From positions 102,222,483-102,286,482 of the forward strand of contig CM059190.1 in assembly GCA_030323885.1 (NCBI GenBank): DNA of 64,000 bases. The letters are read 5' to 3'. Origin of the DNA: Branchipolynoe longqiensis. Taxonomy: Eukaryota > Annelida > Polychaeta > Phyllodocida > Polynoidae. Under the pieces are notes generated by a model. That model did not search any database. It saw only the letters and a list, made by a program, of their open reading frames with translations, and was not told the origin of the DNA. Below, one piece after another: positions 33,510 through 44,078 of the stretch; positions within the stretch are counted from its first letter, which is position 1, and each line of letters opens with the position of its first letter. The translations under genes and the position numbers were made by a program.

Positions 33510-33672
33510 CCCAGTCTATTAACCCCCCACCCCCACATCCCCACCGCAACATCCACCCCAACACCTACCCCACCCCAACATCCACCCCCACGTCCACCCT
33601 AACACCCACACCTACCCCACCCCCACCCCCACCCCCCACCCCCACCCCCACCCCACCCCCCATCCACTTCGT
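33510..33672. repeat. C-rich CCACCCCCA repeat
   Basis: Degenerate CACCCC words, about 160 bp. Confidence 0.85.
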
Positions 33673-34132
33673 GACCACCTCATCGCACCCTGCGGGCCGG
33701 AACACCGACGCACATATTTGCGGGAACCACAACAAACTGCAAGTTTGTAATGCCCGCCAAACACTAGCCGTTATTCGCGATTTACCAGAATTGTCTTTTT
33801 AAAAGCATGACAGTGACATGACAGTGACATGAATAAAGGCCAGGAGACCAGGCTACCGTTTTCAGTGCATGCATGTGTGGTCGGAATTACAAACTGGACT
33901 ATCGCACAGATGTTTTCATTAGGATTAATTCATCTTGATCCTCCTTGAATCCATTTTATCCCCCATGATCTGGTAGAAGTTCAAAATCAAACATATAGCT
34001 GCCATGCTTGGGGTGATAAATGCTACAAAGCATGGAAGGTTTGCGATTTCCAGGGGGGGGGGGGGTTTGTGACTTCCTAGGAAATCGCAAACCCCTGGGT
34101 GTGCGATATCCAGGGGTTTGTGATTTCCTGCT
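33673..34132. other. Unassigned
   Basis: No gene. GGAAGGTTTGCGATTTCCAG and GTTTGTGACTTCCTAGGAAA near 34034-34085 make a small dyad around a poly-G run. Confidence 0.45.
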
Positions 34133-34281
34133 GCAGGATCATGGTGCTGGTGTCCTGATTTCCCAGTGGAACAGCACTATAAAGTCGCCATGAGTGCGCA
34201 CTATCACAAGTCGGTGCCCGTCCAAATATGACCTTAGATGTTGCCAGGACGGAAAACTCCGACAACCAACCAACCAACCTA
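34133..34281 (+). mobile_element. SINE-A 3' half
   Basis: From GGATCATGGTGCTGGTGTCC to CTCCGACAACCAACCAACC. Confidence 0.9.
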
Positions 34282-34308
34282 CCTGCCATTGTGATTGTTT
34301 AGGTATAC

Positions 34309-34689
34309 CAAAGACCCTATAATACTAAGACGGCTCACTCCCTATCTCTCCCATGGTAATGTAAATTTTGCAGTGCCACCTTGTGGTGGCTTTGATCAGC
34401 CCAGCTGCTGGTTGGTGTTTCACATGTAAACACATACACTTATATTATACTTGAGATAGGTAAGTATGAATACACATCAATATGAAATTGCTATGAACAA
34501 ATAGACATCATGATCAGCATCATGATCAGCATCGCCATCATCACACATCTTTCACATTCATATACATTTATACATATAATATAGCACCTGTTTAACCAAG
34601 AGAACAGCCAGCGCACCAATTGGTGGGTTTGGTCATTTTGATTACACAGTACAGGCTGAGTGAGCCGTCTTAGTATCATAGGGTCTTTG
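34309..34689. mobile_element. CAAAGACCC MITE, copy 1
   Basis: About 381 bp with inverted ends CAAAGACCCTATAATACTAA and TTAGTATCATAGGGTCTTTG. GGTATAC flanks it at 34302-34308 and 34690-34696. Interior includes CCACCTTGTGGTGGCTTTGA and GAGAACAGCCAGCGCACCAA; reverse-oriented homologue at 44.1 kb. Confidence 0.9.
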
Positions 34690-34807
34690 GGTATACCTAG
34701 AAGTAATGCCTAACACGCAGGGGGATGTCTAACCCCCCCCCCCCCCCCCCACACACACAACCTCCCACACTCCCCTAACGGACAACAAAGGTGGCGTTAA
34801 ACTAGTG

Positions 34808-35205
34808 GGGTATTCCGTCCTAGCAATATCTAAGATGATATCACAATACACCGACCATTGACAGCCATTGCCAATATCATGACACAATACCCCACTCAGT
34901 CACATGATCCCGATGTTGAATCAACCAGTCATTGTTCTATCCTATTAATGCCAATCACCAAGCTAGGTAGCGATAAGTCTTTGGGTTGGTAAGTCTTTGG
35001 ATTGGTAAGTCTTTGAGTTGGTAAGTCTTTGGGTTGGTAAATCTTGGGTTGGTAAGTCTTTGGGTTAGTAAGTCTGTGATTGGTAACTCTTTGAATTCAT
35101 AATTCTTTGGATTGGTAAGTCTTTGTGTTGGCGTTGCAGGGAATTGATCCCACGACCTGCCGCATAGGATGCAAGCGCTCTACCCAATCGACTATTCCAC
35201 CCAGT
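34808..35205 (-). mobile_element. SINE-A copy with an internal 16-bp expansion
   Basis: Antisense body at 34808-34973 (CACTCAGTCACATGATCCCG, CCAAGCTAGGTAGCGATAAG) and antisense head at 35132-35205 (CGACCTGCCGCATAGGATGC, CGCTCTACCCAATCGACTAT). Between them lies a 16-bp tandem array. Confidence 0.8.
34974..35131. repeat. 16-bp array inside a SINE
   Basis: About ten units of TAAGTCTTTGGGTTGG. The SINE body normally reads TAAGTCATTGGTTTGA at this place, so the array is a local expansion of SINE sequence. Confidence 0.85.
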
Positions 35206-35547
35206 TTGATTATTTGGTATCCAACCCTCGGGGTCCTGTAGTCCCCCCCCGCAACCCCCTCCCAGACTACCCCCCCCCCTCCCCACACACTCAAACACCT
35301 TCCTAATCAACAGTAAACAAAAGTACATTTCCATCCTGTGAGGATTCCTGGCCAAACATCAACATTTCCACATGTGTGTTTTATGTGTCTAAAAAAGAGG
35401 TGAATCATCACATTTCCACATCCTTGTAAACACATGTGGGTTTGACCCAGCATGACTCAAACCTTAGGGGCTCCTGGCTTGACTGGGGGGGGGGCACTTT
35501 TTCCAGGTAGCTTTAACTAACTATATTATGGAGGAGCGCATTACAAA
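35206..35547. other. Unassigned with C-runs and G-runs
   Basis: Poly-C at 35238-35282 and poly-G at about 35485. No gene. Confidence 0.5.
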
Positions 35548-35549
35548 TA

Positions 35550-35743
35550 CAGTAAAACCTCTCTAACCGACCACTTCCACAGATCAACCACTCCCCTAGA
35601 TCGATCGCTTTATTTGGGTCCCAAACGATGGCCCATACAATACCATTGTAATGATTTTAAAAAACCTCCCTAAACAGACCAACTCCCTAAATAGACCATT
35701 AAAAGTTGGGCCCCTGGTCGGTCGATTTAGAGAGGTTTTACTG
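35550..35743. mobile_element. pogo/Tigger-like MITE
   Basis: Inverted ends CAGTAAAACCTCTCTAA and TTAGAGAGGTTTTACTG flanked by TA on both sides (35548-35549, 35744-35745). TA duplication and CAGT ends are typical of Tc1/mariner, pogo group. Confidence 0.85.
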
Positions 35744-35764
35744 TATTAGTAATATTGTAGCCTC

Positions 35765-36112
35765 CCCCCAATGTGTTGCTACCTTGTCGTGGTGGGGAGG
35801 CTTGTGTACCTCCGTGACCATGAGAGCTATACCGGCGGGGCTAGCCCCCTGGCAGGTTTAACCAAGCCGGGCAGGACTCTTGGTAGAGGACAGACTAAGA
35901 GCAGCCACTGGTCCTCCAGGTTGGGGGTTGGGTGTGGGGCCAACAACCCCACCCCGGAAAAAAGAACAACGTTACAGAATCACAAACAAGAAACTCAAAA
36001 GTAACTAAGGCTCTGGAGTTAGGCCCAGTACCGGGATAACTGAAGAGCCCTTGTTCGTGGCCTATGCCCAAAGTTGGGCGGGAGGCGTAAGTAAGAAAGT
36101 AAGTAATATTGT
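35765..36112 (+). mobile_element. Possible short retroposon with GTAA tail
   Basis: GTTGCTACCTTGTCGTGGTG through CGTGACCATGAGAGC to a tail GTAAGTAAGAAAGTAAGTAA. The composition and tail suggest a LINE leader or a non-autonomous derivative; I could not confirm the family. Confidence 0.4.
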
Positions 36113-36318
36113 AGACATTTTAGACATTTAGACATTTTTTATTTACAACTTCCATACATGGTTCCGCAAACATATACTATTCTGTTAACGGAAATTGCAG
36201 GAACAGTGTAACCATTAACGGTTGTCTTCCCACTGCCCCTTATAAACAAAATAATCAATAAAACAAAATCATGAGCCCGGTGTACAAATAAGCTACAGAT
36301 TATATTGGATTCCGCACT
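36113..36318. other. Unassigned AT-rich
   Basis: No gene or repeat recognised. Confidence 0.5.
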
Positions 36319-36636
36319 GTTTAATTGTTTGTTTGAATTTTACATTATGGCAACATCTAAGGTCACATCGGGATTGGTACTGACTTGTGACAGTGCACAC
36401 TCATGATGACTTTACAGTGCTGCCCCACTGGGCGACCAGGCCCCCCAGTACCATTACTCAATATCCCACAGAGTGTCACATTATCCTGACACTGAGCTAA
36501 CCAGTCCTTGCCCTATCCTAGTATTGCTGAGCACCAGGCTAGATAGCGACAATTTTGTAAGTAATTGGTTTGACTCGGCTGGGTTTTGAACTCCTGACCT
36601 TCCGTACGGGAGGCCTGCGCTCTACTCATTCAGCAT
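36319..36636 (-). mobile_element. SINE-A copy
   Basis: Antisense, from TTTGAATTTTACATTATGGC to GCCTGCGCTCTACTCATTC. A 35-bp sense 3' fragment follows at 36786-36820. Confidence 0.9.
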
Positions 36637-37102
36637 ACAAACTGATGGCCGGCTAACAGCCACAAAGACACAAAGAGACAAAGACACAAAGACAAAAATG
36701 TCGAGCTGAGATAATGGGGGGGGGATACAAATACAGTTGTGTTGTTAATTTCTTTTTGAATTTCTATATTTGCATAACCCAATAAAATGTTGGTAGGACG
36801 TAAAACCCCAACAAACACCCTTCTCTATTACCCCCTTAGCGGTGTAGTGTTCAACCATCTGCCTCGGAACTCACTTACACGCATACAGCCTAGTTACCTC
36901 CAGCCTGCCTAGGCAGAGGTACACCCCCGCCCCCCCCTCCACCACAAAATACTCCCTAGCCCCCCTTCCTCCACACCCTCCACGGCACCAACAAACCAGG
37001 CCAAGCCTGATTTGTATGGGTACACCCCCACCCCTAACCCCCTCCCCCTACACACACCTCCCACACCCACGCACCAACCTACCAGAGCAGACATGCTTAC
37101 CA

Positions 37103-37445
37103 GACAGGATGGCCGAATGAGTTGAGCGTCCGTCTTCCGTGTTGGTAGATCGTTTGATTCAAACCCACGAGTTCGAACCCTGGTCGAGTCAAACCAATGA
37201 CATACAAATGTACACTTGTTGCTTCCTAGCCAGGCGCTTGGCATTATTAGGATAGGGCAAGGACTGGTTGGCTCAGTGTCAGGATACTGTGACTGAGTGG
37301 GATATTGGGTCATGGTGCTGGCGGCCTGATCTCCCAGTGGGGCAGCACTATAAAGTCACCATGAGTGTGCACTATCACAAGTCGGTACTCGTCCTGATAT
37401 GACCTTAGATGTTGCCAGTACATAAAACTCCAGCAACCAACCAAC
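37103..37445 (+). mobile_element. SINE-A copy, full length
   Basis: Head GGATGGCCGAATGAGTTGAG, doubled B-box section (GATTCAAACCC, GTTCGAACCC), tail AACTCCAGCAACCAACC. The C-rich flanks on both sides (37000-37085, 37445-37565) share CACCCACGCACCAAC words. Confidence 0.9.
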
Positions 37446-37850
37446 AACCCCACCGCCCACACCCACGCACCAACCACCCCAGGCATGCCTAACATGTATG
37501 GGAACACCCCAATCCACCCCTAACCGCCTCCACCAACAACCCCACACCCCCACACCCACGCACCAACAAACCAGTCCATACCGGAAATACCGATGAAATG
37601 TCTCCACTTCCTGTGTCTCATTGGACGTATTCGACTGGGACCTTTCCATCCGAAAAATTTAGGCTCTGCCCACCTGCGCAGTGAATTTTGTTTTCGAATG
37701 CAAATAGGAACAGTCAAATGGCTTCAGTGGTTTCAGCCAATCAGAGCTGTTCTTTTCCATTGTAATGGCAGCCCCGCTATAGACCCTTTTCAATGTTTAT
37801 GAACATTGTCTATGCACACGCAGCTTGGCTGCAGAATGAATGCACACTGC

Positions 37851-38475
37851 CACTGAGTTTGCCGGTACGCGCAGTGCAAAACGTCAATTTTATTCAAAAT
37901 TAATAGAAATGTAGAAGCTTAACCTTATAAATTTAATATAATCTGTTTGTTAAACATGTTTTCTATATCTGTTCCAAGCGGTTTGGTTCTAGGTGGTGTG
38001 GTTTTAGAGATATGTAACTTTTTCTGTATGAAGACTGCTCATGGCCATTGACAATGCATTGAGTTTGTTGATACGCGCAGTTCAAAATGTTAATTTTATT
38101 CAAAATTAATACAGAACATAGAAATTCCGAACCCTACCCGTATACATTTAGTATAATCTGTTCATTGAATATGTTTTCTATATGTGTTCCAAGCGGTTTG
38201 TTTCTAGGTGGTGTGGTTTTAGAGTTATTTCACTTTTTCTGTATGAAGATTGCTCATGGCCATTGACCACACATTGACTCATTGAGTTTGCCGATACACG
38301 CAGTTCAAAACGTCAATTTTATTCAAAATTAATAGAAATGCAGAACCCTAACCTCATAAATTTAATATAATCTCATCGTTGAATGTGTTTTCTATATGTG
38401 TTCCAAGCGGTTTGTTTCTAGGTGGTGTAGTTTTAGAGATATTTCACCTTTTTTCTCTATGAAGATTGTTAATAG
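37851..38475. repeat. Three tandem 206-223-bp units
   Basis: Each starts near CATTGAGTTTGCCGATAC and contains TTTTATTCAAAATTAATA, GTGTTCCAAGCGGTTTG and TCTAGGTGGTGTGGTTTTAG. Confidence 0.9.
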
Positions 38476-38589
38476 CCATTGAGTTTGCAGTGTGACAGTG
38501 TGTCGTCCTGCAGCCAAGCAGCACATGTACTGACCTAAATACCTATGCTGATGTCATATGAAATAGGTCTATGGGGTCTGCCATTTGCA

Positions 38590-38665
38590 ATTAAAAAGAG
38601 CCAATCAGAGCTGTTCTTTTCCATTGCAATTTGCAATTGAAAAGAACAGCTCAGATTGGCTGAAG
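38590..38665. repeat. Hairpin with 30-bp arms
   Basis: AGCCAATCAGAGCTGTTCTT and AAGAACAGCTCAGATTGGCT are inverted around TTGCAATTTGCAA. Confidence 0.85.
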
Positions 38666-38807
38666 CTACTGAATCTTTCAACCTTTCCATATCAGCCATG
38701 TTGAAATACACCACGTGACCTTGTAGGTGGAGCCACAACACACATTCGAATCATACATATAGAAACCCACTTCCGGTCCCAGGCAAATAGGAATTTGCAA
38801 AGAAATA

Positions 38808-39118
38808 GTGGTGTTCTCTGTGGCAGAGTGGTTAGAGTGTCTGACTTTTTTCTAGGTCGGACTCCTAATCTGAAGGTCGGTGGTTCGATTCCCCGTGCCC
38901 CCACCTCTGCCACTTTGGATTTCCACTGCTGTGTATAACTTACAGCGTCATCAAAGGCCAGTTGCTCTCATACCATGTCTATGTGGTGTGGGAGGTTAAA
39001 AATCCCTTGGGTCGGTAAAAGTGTAGGCTCTGGCTTTCTATCGATAAACTGTCTAATGGTGAAAACAAGTCTATTCAGACTTATCCATGATATGCAGTAT
39101 ACATCTTCTTCAAAATAC
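38808..39118 (+). mobile_element. SINE-C copy, full length
   Basis: A-box GTGGCAGAGTGGTTAGAGTG, B-box GGTTCGATTCCCC, body GTCATCAAAGGCCAGTTGC and GGGTCGGTAAAAGTGTAGGC. The head resembles a class II tRNA (Leu/Ser type). Confidence 0.9.
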
Positions 39119-39269
39119 TTTGATATTTGCATGGAAAGGCCCAGTCGAATACGTCCCATGTCCGAGAACATCGGTTCAGGCAGGATCTGCCGAAGCGATT
39201 TGAAGCCTAATTCTTTATCTACACGAAATAGTTCCTAGCTTCAGGTTGCGAACAAAAGTGGCATTTCTC

Positions 39270-40020
39270 TTTAGTCGATAGCAGTTGTGTTTGAAACAGG
39301 TTGCTGATGATTGTTGGTGGTTTAACATAGTGTCAGCAGAAAGGGCCATCCATATTCATGATGAAAAGGTAGTCGTTTCTATTCTGTCAGTTTTGTTCAT
39401 CACATTTATATATGCATACATTGAAAATTACACCAAGATCTGAAATGGGCTGATTTAAGGCCCTGTCACATTACGGCGTATGGCGGGAGCGTATTGAAAA
39501 CCTACGTAGGTCCTGCGCGTGCCGGCCTATGATGACATTTGGTGACCTTTCGGGTGGTTTTGAGCATATGTGGAACCTACGAGGAGCGTACGAGGAGCGT
39601 ATGAGGAGCGTATGGAGCGTATGGGAGCGTGCTGTGACATTTTTTGACAGTATGGGGCCATACGCCCTCATAGGTCGGGTTTTTTTTGAGCATGCACAAA
39701 CAAATTTGGACGGACGGATTTATGAAAGCGTATGGCGGCGTATGCCTCATACGCTTCACATACGCCGGCATCTGGCGGCATCTGGCGGCGTATGAGTAGC
39801 GTATGAGTAGCGTATGCGTAGCGTATGAGTAGCGTATACGGCGTATGCCGACGTATATGACGTAACGCGCTTACGCCGCCATACGCTCCCGCAAAAAACC
39901 CTAATGTGACAGCCCCTTTACGTCAAATGACTCCGAAAATTATCTCTGATAGAATTTTGAAGTGGTTAAATGTGTGTCAAACAAACAAAAAATTGAACTC
40001 ACAAATTGTTGCTAATATTA
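39270..40020. repeat. Interspersed repeat R, copy 1, interrupted by MITE C3
   Basis: 39270-39457 and 39921-40020 together match 40245-40500: GTTTAACATAGTGTCAGCAG, TCTATTCTGTCAGTTTTGTT, then TCAAATGACTCCGAAAATTA. Family unknown. Confidence 0.7.
39458..39917. mobile_element. Harbinger-like palindromic MITE, copy C3
   Basis: Ends AGGCCCTGTCACATTA and TAATGTGACAGCCCCT, with TTA duplicated at 39455-39457 and 39918-39920. The interior is made almost entirely of GCGTATG, GGAGCGTATG and GGCGGCGTATG words, which are also the subterminal words (GCGTATGGCGGGAGCGTAT). Confidence 0.85.
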
Positions 40021-40087
40021 AAAGAGGAGATACAGTCCAGTCGTTCTTAGGAACTCTAAAATTTGTTTGTGCTTTACATTGGTAAAG

Positions 40088-40145
40088 AGGTTGGTTGTTG
40101 GGAATCTGACGTCCTAGCAACATCTACGGTCATATCGTGACGGGG
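40088..40145 (-). mobile_element. SINE-A 3' fragment
   Basis: GGTTGGTTGTTGGGAATCTG to CTACGGTCATATCGTGACGG. Confidence 0.8.
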
Positions 40146-40235
40146 GTAAAGAGGTATTGCATGCTATTTACAGTAAGACGATGTTGGTGCATCGCCATGG
40201 AATCCATGAAGCAGAATGTGTCTGACTCTGAGTGT

Positions 40236-40500
40236 TAGTTGATTGATTGATTGATCGATTGATTTCTTATGGCTTAACACGATGTCAGCAGCAAGGGCTA
40301 TGTTCACGCGGACAAGCTAACGGTATCTATTCCGTCAGTCTTGTCAATCACAATCACATGCCTACATTAAAATTTACATGAAATTCCATACTTCTCAGAT
40401 CTGTGTCAAATGATGGCAAAAACCAACTCTGACACAATCTTGATGTGGTTGGACTTGTGCCAAATGACAGCGAAATGCAACTCACATGAAAGTGTCAGTG
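40236..40500. repeat. Interspersed repeat R, copy 2
   Basis: TTATGGCTTAACACGATGTC, GGTATCTATTCCGTCAGTCT and CAGATCTGTGTCAAATGATG. Preceded by (TTGA)n. It lacks the MITE found in copy 1 and so approximates the empty site. Confidence 0.7.
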
Positions 40501-40735
40501 GATACTGATGGCGCACACTGAAGGTAATTTCCCTGAAGGGTCACTTCATGTGGATCCTGTACCTGGGGTTGAATCACTATGTTCTGTGACGTCATGGAGG
40601 AATATGGGGCACATACATACATAGTGTCGTGGGGGTGATGAAAATGGGAAATATTGCGCCTAGAGTAGGACTCGAACCCACATCTCTTTGCATTCCGGGC
40701 CAGTGTGCTAACCATTACACCACCTAGGCTCCCTG
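40501..40735 (-). mobile_element. Probable SINE with a tRNA-like head
   Basis: The minus strand from 40732 reads GGAGCCTAGGTGGTGTAATG, A-box, then B-box GGTTCGAGTCC, then TCTAGGCGC. The acceptor-like GCCTAG/CTAGGC pairing is kept but the anticodon stem is broken, so it is not a working tRNA gene. The downstream body reaches at least CCTGAAGGGTCAC. Confidence 0.6.
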
Positions 40736-40826
40736 ATATCACCACACTACCCACACCTACCTGTCTATGTGGTTACTTGCCTGAGAGGTCAGTGCAGACA
40801 ACTACAATAGCATAGACTGTACAAGT

Positions 40827-41145
40827 TGTGGACGAATCGGTAGAGCGCCGTCCTCGCGTGCGGGAGATCGTGAGTTCGGTTCCCGGTCGATTCAAACCAA
40901 TGACTTTAAAAATTGATACTTGTCACTTCCCAGGCTGGCGCTCGGCATTAATAGGATAGGGCAAGGACTGGTTAGATCAGTGTCAGGATAATGTGACTGC
41001 ATGGGATATCGGTGCATGGTGCTGGCAGCCTGGTTTCCCAGTGAGGCAGCACTATAAAGTGACCATGAGTGCGCACTGTCACAAGTTAATACCCGTCCTG
41101 ATATGACCTTAGATGGTGCCAGGACGTAAAACTCCAACAACCAAC
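40827..41145 (+). mobile_element. SINE-A copy, full length
   Basis: Head GTGGACGAATCGGTAGAGCG, B-box GAGTTCGGTTCCCGG, tail AACTCCAACAACCAACC. Confidence 0.95.
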
Positions 41146-41640
41146 CTCTACAAAAAACTGAGCTGAAACAGGATTCACAATAGGGCTTGTGGCAATTACA
41201 CCACACAGCTAAACATAACCTGTTGAGAGTCTGTGTGTCTGACTGCCTGCTTGAATACTCATGCCAGTGTGTGACGTCATTCCCAATAAGCTTTCCACAA
41301 TTACACCACGTATTTGATTTTCTGTATAAAACGAAACACCGAAGAAGCTATCAATTGCTGATTAGCTTTAACAATGTATCTTGTATAGTATGAAAATTAC
41401 GATGACGAATGTCTCCTAAAATAGCTACAAATTGGGCAGAGGCTATTCGTGGAGTCAAAAGTGTATAAGGCGAGGTGGTCGGTTTATGGAGTTAGTCTAT
41501 ACATGGATGTTCTTAAAGTCTGGCCACAATCTCCACCCACAGGTGGCGCCGCCGTGGTAGAAGTGGGAACTAGACCCTTAGTGCATAGTATATCAAGGTT
41601 TGTGTAGGTCAGATGACATTAGGGGAACTGTAGGTGAATA
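41146..41640. other. Unassigned
   Basis: No gene. 41455-41505 contains a short relic of the Tigger-like MITE (GGTGGTCGGTTTATGGAGTT). Confidence 0.5.
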
Positions 41641-41818
41641 CAGTAAAACCTCTCTAAATCGACCGACCATGGGACCGACTTTATGTGGTCGAATTAGGGA
41701 GGTGGTCGGTTTAAGGAGTTAGAATACGGTTAAAATGGTATTGTTGGGACCCAAATAAAGCGATCGATATAGGGGAGTGGTCGATCTGTGGAGGTGGTCG
41801 GTTAGGGAGGTTTTACTG
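41641..41818. mobile_element. pogo/Tigger-like MITE, copy 2
   Basis: CAGTAAAACCTCTCTAAAT and GTTAGGGAGGTTTTACTG flanked by TA. Reverse-oriented relative of 35550-35743. Confidence 0.9.
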
Positions 41819-41888
41819 TATATTTGTATATATATAATTTGAGAGTAAATGTTCCGAAGCAAGGAACAATAAACTACATAGGTCCACC

Positions 41889-42190
41889 GGACATGGTGGC
41901 CGAATCGGTACTGCGCATGTTTCCTATGCGGAAGGTCGAGAGTTCGAATCCCAGTCGAGTTAACCCAATGACTTACAAAATTGATACTTGTCACTACCTA
42001 GCCTGGTGCTCGGCATTACTAGGATAGGGCAAGAACTGATTAGCTCAGTATCAGGATAATGTGGCAGAGTGGGAAATTGGGCCTGATCTCCCAGTGGGAC
42101 AGCACTATAAAGTCGCCATGAGTGCGCAGTGTATACAAGTTGGAACCCGTCCTGAGATGTTGCTAGGACATAAAACTTCAACAAACACAA
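41889..42190 (+). mobile_element. SINE-A copy
   Basis: Head GGTGGCCGAATCGGTACTGC, B-box GAGTTCGAATCCC, tail AACTTCAACAAACACAAC. A TTAA-MITE fragment lies downstream at 42355-42415. Confidence 0.9.
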
Positions 42191-42419
42191 CTAGATAGCT
42201 CCACACAGTATTCACGATGACACATCATGGGGTGGGGTGGGGGTTGGGGGTTGGGACACAGACTGACAGCCCAGGACCATAATGCATCCGTCATAACCTA
42301 CGCCAGTGAGTCACATACAAAAGTAGACCAGACTCTGTGTCTACATCACCAAACATAAAGCTGTACAGATGAAACATCACATATTAGAAACCAAAACAAT
42401 AACCTACAATTGGTCCACA

Positions 42420-43035
42420 ACCCTATCCTTACGTTCCACACAACCAGCATTAGCTTCCACAAAACCATCCTTCAAGCTTCCACCAAACCATCCTTAGCTT
42501 CCACAAAACTACCCTTAGCTTCAACAAAAACAAAGCTTCAACAAAACCTGCTTTAACTTCCACAAAACTAGCATTAGCTTCCGCGAAACCAGCCTTAGCT
42601 TCCACAAAACCAGCCTTAGCTTCCAGGAAACCAGCCTTAGCTTCCAGGAAACCAGCCTTGGCTTCCAGGAAACCAGCCGTAGCTTCCCCAAAACCTGCTT
42701 GAGCGTCCACAAACCTATCATTACGTTCCACACAACCAGCATTAGCTTCCACAAAACCATCCTTTAAGCTTCCACCAAACCATCCTTAGCTTCCACAAAA
42801 CTACCCTTAGCTTCAACAAAAACAAAGCTTCAACAAAACTACCCTTAGCTTCCACAAAACCTGCTTTAACTTCCACAAAACCAGCATTAGCTTCCGCGAA
42901 ACCAGCCTTAGCTTCCACAAAACCAGCCTTAACTTCCAGGAAACCAGCCTTAGCTTCCAGGAAACCAGCCTTGGCTTCCAGGAAACCAGCCTGAGCTTCC
43001 CCAAAACCTGCTTGAGCTTCCACAAAACCAGCCTT
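42420..43035. repeat. 21-bp minisatellite with a 292-bp higher-order repeat
   Basis: Unit AACCAGCCTTAGCTTCCACA (plus one base). The array is present twice in order (about 42419-42710 and 42711-43035), each half beginning near TACGTTCCACACAACCAGC. 21 is divisible by three, hence open frames reading VEAKAGF repeats; no start context or neighbours support a gene. Confidence 0.9.
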
Positions 43036-43099
43036 AGTGCCTCTTTGATCCCAACACTTGGAATGGACCCGATCTCAATAAACTGCAGCGTTCTGACCA

Positions 43100-43420
43100 G
43101 ACGTGATGTCCGAATCGGCAGAGCGCAGGCGTCCCGTGCGGGAGATCGGGAGTTCAATTCACGGTCAAGTCAAATCAATGACTTATAAAATTGCCGCTTC
43201 CTAGCCAGACACTCCATATTAATAGGAGAGTGCAAGGACTGGTTAGCTCAATGTCAGGATAATGTGACTGAGTAGGATATCAGATCATGGTGCCGGCAGC
43301 CTGATTTCCCAGTGAGGCAGCACTATGAAGTCACCATGAATGTGCACTGTCACAAGTCGGTATCCGTCCTGATATGACCTGAGATGTTGCCAGGTCGTAA
43401 AATTGCAACAACCAACCATC
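43100..43420 (+). mobile_element. SINE-A copy, full length
   Basis: Head GATGTCCGAATCGGCAGAGC, B-box GGGAGTTCAATTCACGG, tail AATTGCAACAACCAACC. Confidence 0.95.
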
Positions 43421-43466
43421 CGTTTTGACCAAACATTAACAGCGATCCCATCCACGGACCGACAGG

Positions 43467-43799
43467 CAAACAGTAAAGTTTGTTTTATTTAACGACGCCT
43501 CTAGAGGGCATTGATTTTTATCATTGTCTATTGGACGTCAAACATATGGTCATTCTGACATATTTCTTTGGAGGAAACCCACTGCCGCCACATAGGCTAC
43601 TCTTCCCACAAGGAGTCTTTTATATGCACTTTCCCACAGACAGGACAACACATACCACATCCTTTGATGAACCAGTTGTGGACCACTGGTTGGAACGGAA
43701 AATAGCCCAAACTGCAAATGTGTCCACTGAGCAGGATCGATCGGATGACCCACACCTTCACAGGTGGACACTCTACCGCCTGAGCTACGTCCCGCTCAT
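43467..43799 (-). mobile_element. SINE-B copy, full length
   Basis: The plus strand starts with the element's 3' end (GTTTTATTTAACGACGCCTC) and finishes with its tRNA-like head: reverse-complemented GAGCGGGACGTAGCTCAGG with an intact A-box. GGACCGACAGG (43456) and GGACTGACAGG (43800) are a 10/11 target duplication. Confidence 0.9.
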
Positions 43800-43810
43800 G
43801 GACTGACAGG

Positions 43811-44078
43811 TGAGTCGGGAATACTAACCAGCCTCGTGAGGCGATAAAACGGCGCATCCCTTCTGAGTGAGCACAATTTATGCATGGTCCGACAATTAAA
43901 ATTCTTAGACTTATTAAAGTAAACTTAGCGTCATCCAGCCCGCCTTCGGCTGACAGGATTTCCAGACTGCATCGAGGGGATAGGACACTATCTGGGGCCG
44001 TATGCATGAAGCGGTGTTACCTTATCCCGGTGATAGGCGCTATCCACAGGATAGCTATTGTGATGATAGCAGTGTGGT
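43811..44078. other. Unassigned
   Basis: No gene. CAGGATTTCCAGACTGC and CGGTGATAGGCGCTATCC are unremarkable unique sequence. Confidence 0.45.

Larger units (their letters stand above)
37623..39156. mobile_element. Composite inverted-repeat element with internal tandem units
   Basis: GGACGTATTCGACTGGGACC (37623) and GGCCCAGTCGAATACGTCC (39138) are inverted. Inside them, CAGCCAATCAGAGCTGTTC (about 37736) pairs with GAACAGCTCAGATTGGCTG (about 38643). The core holds three tandem units of 206-223 bp starting at 37851, 38057 and 38280. A SINE-C is inserted at 38808-39118. Confidence 0.5.

Noticed and set aside
42450..43157. Minus-strand frames reading VEAKAGF repeats
   Set aside because: 21-bp minisatellite; no unique sequence, start context or splice sites to support a protein.
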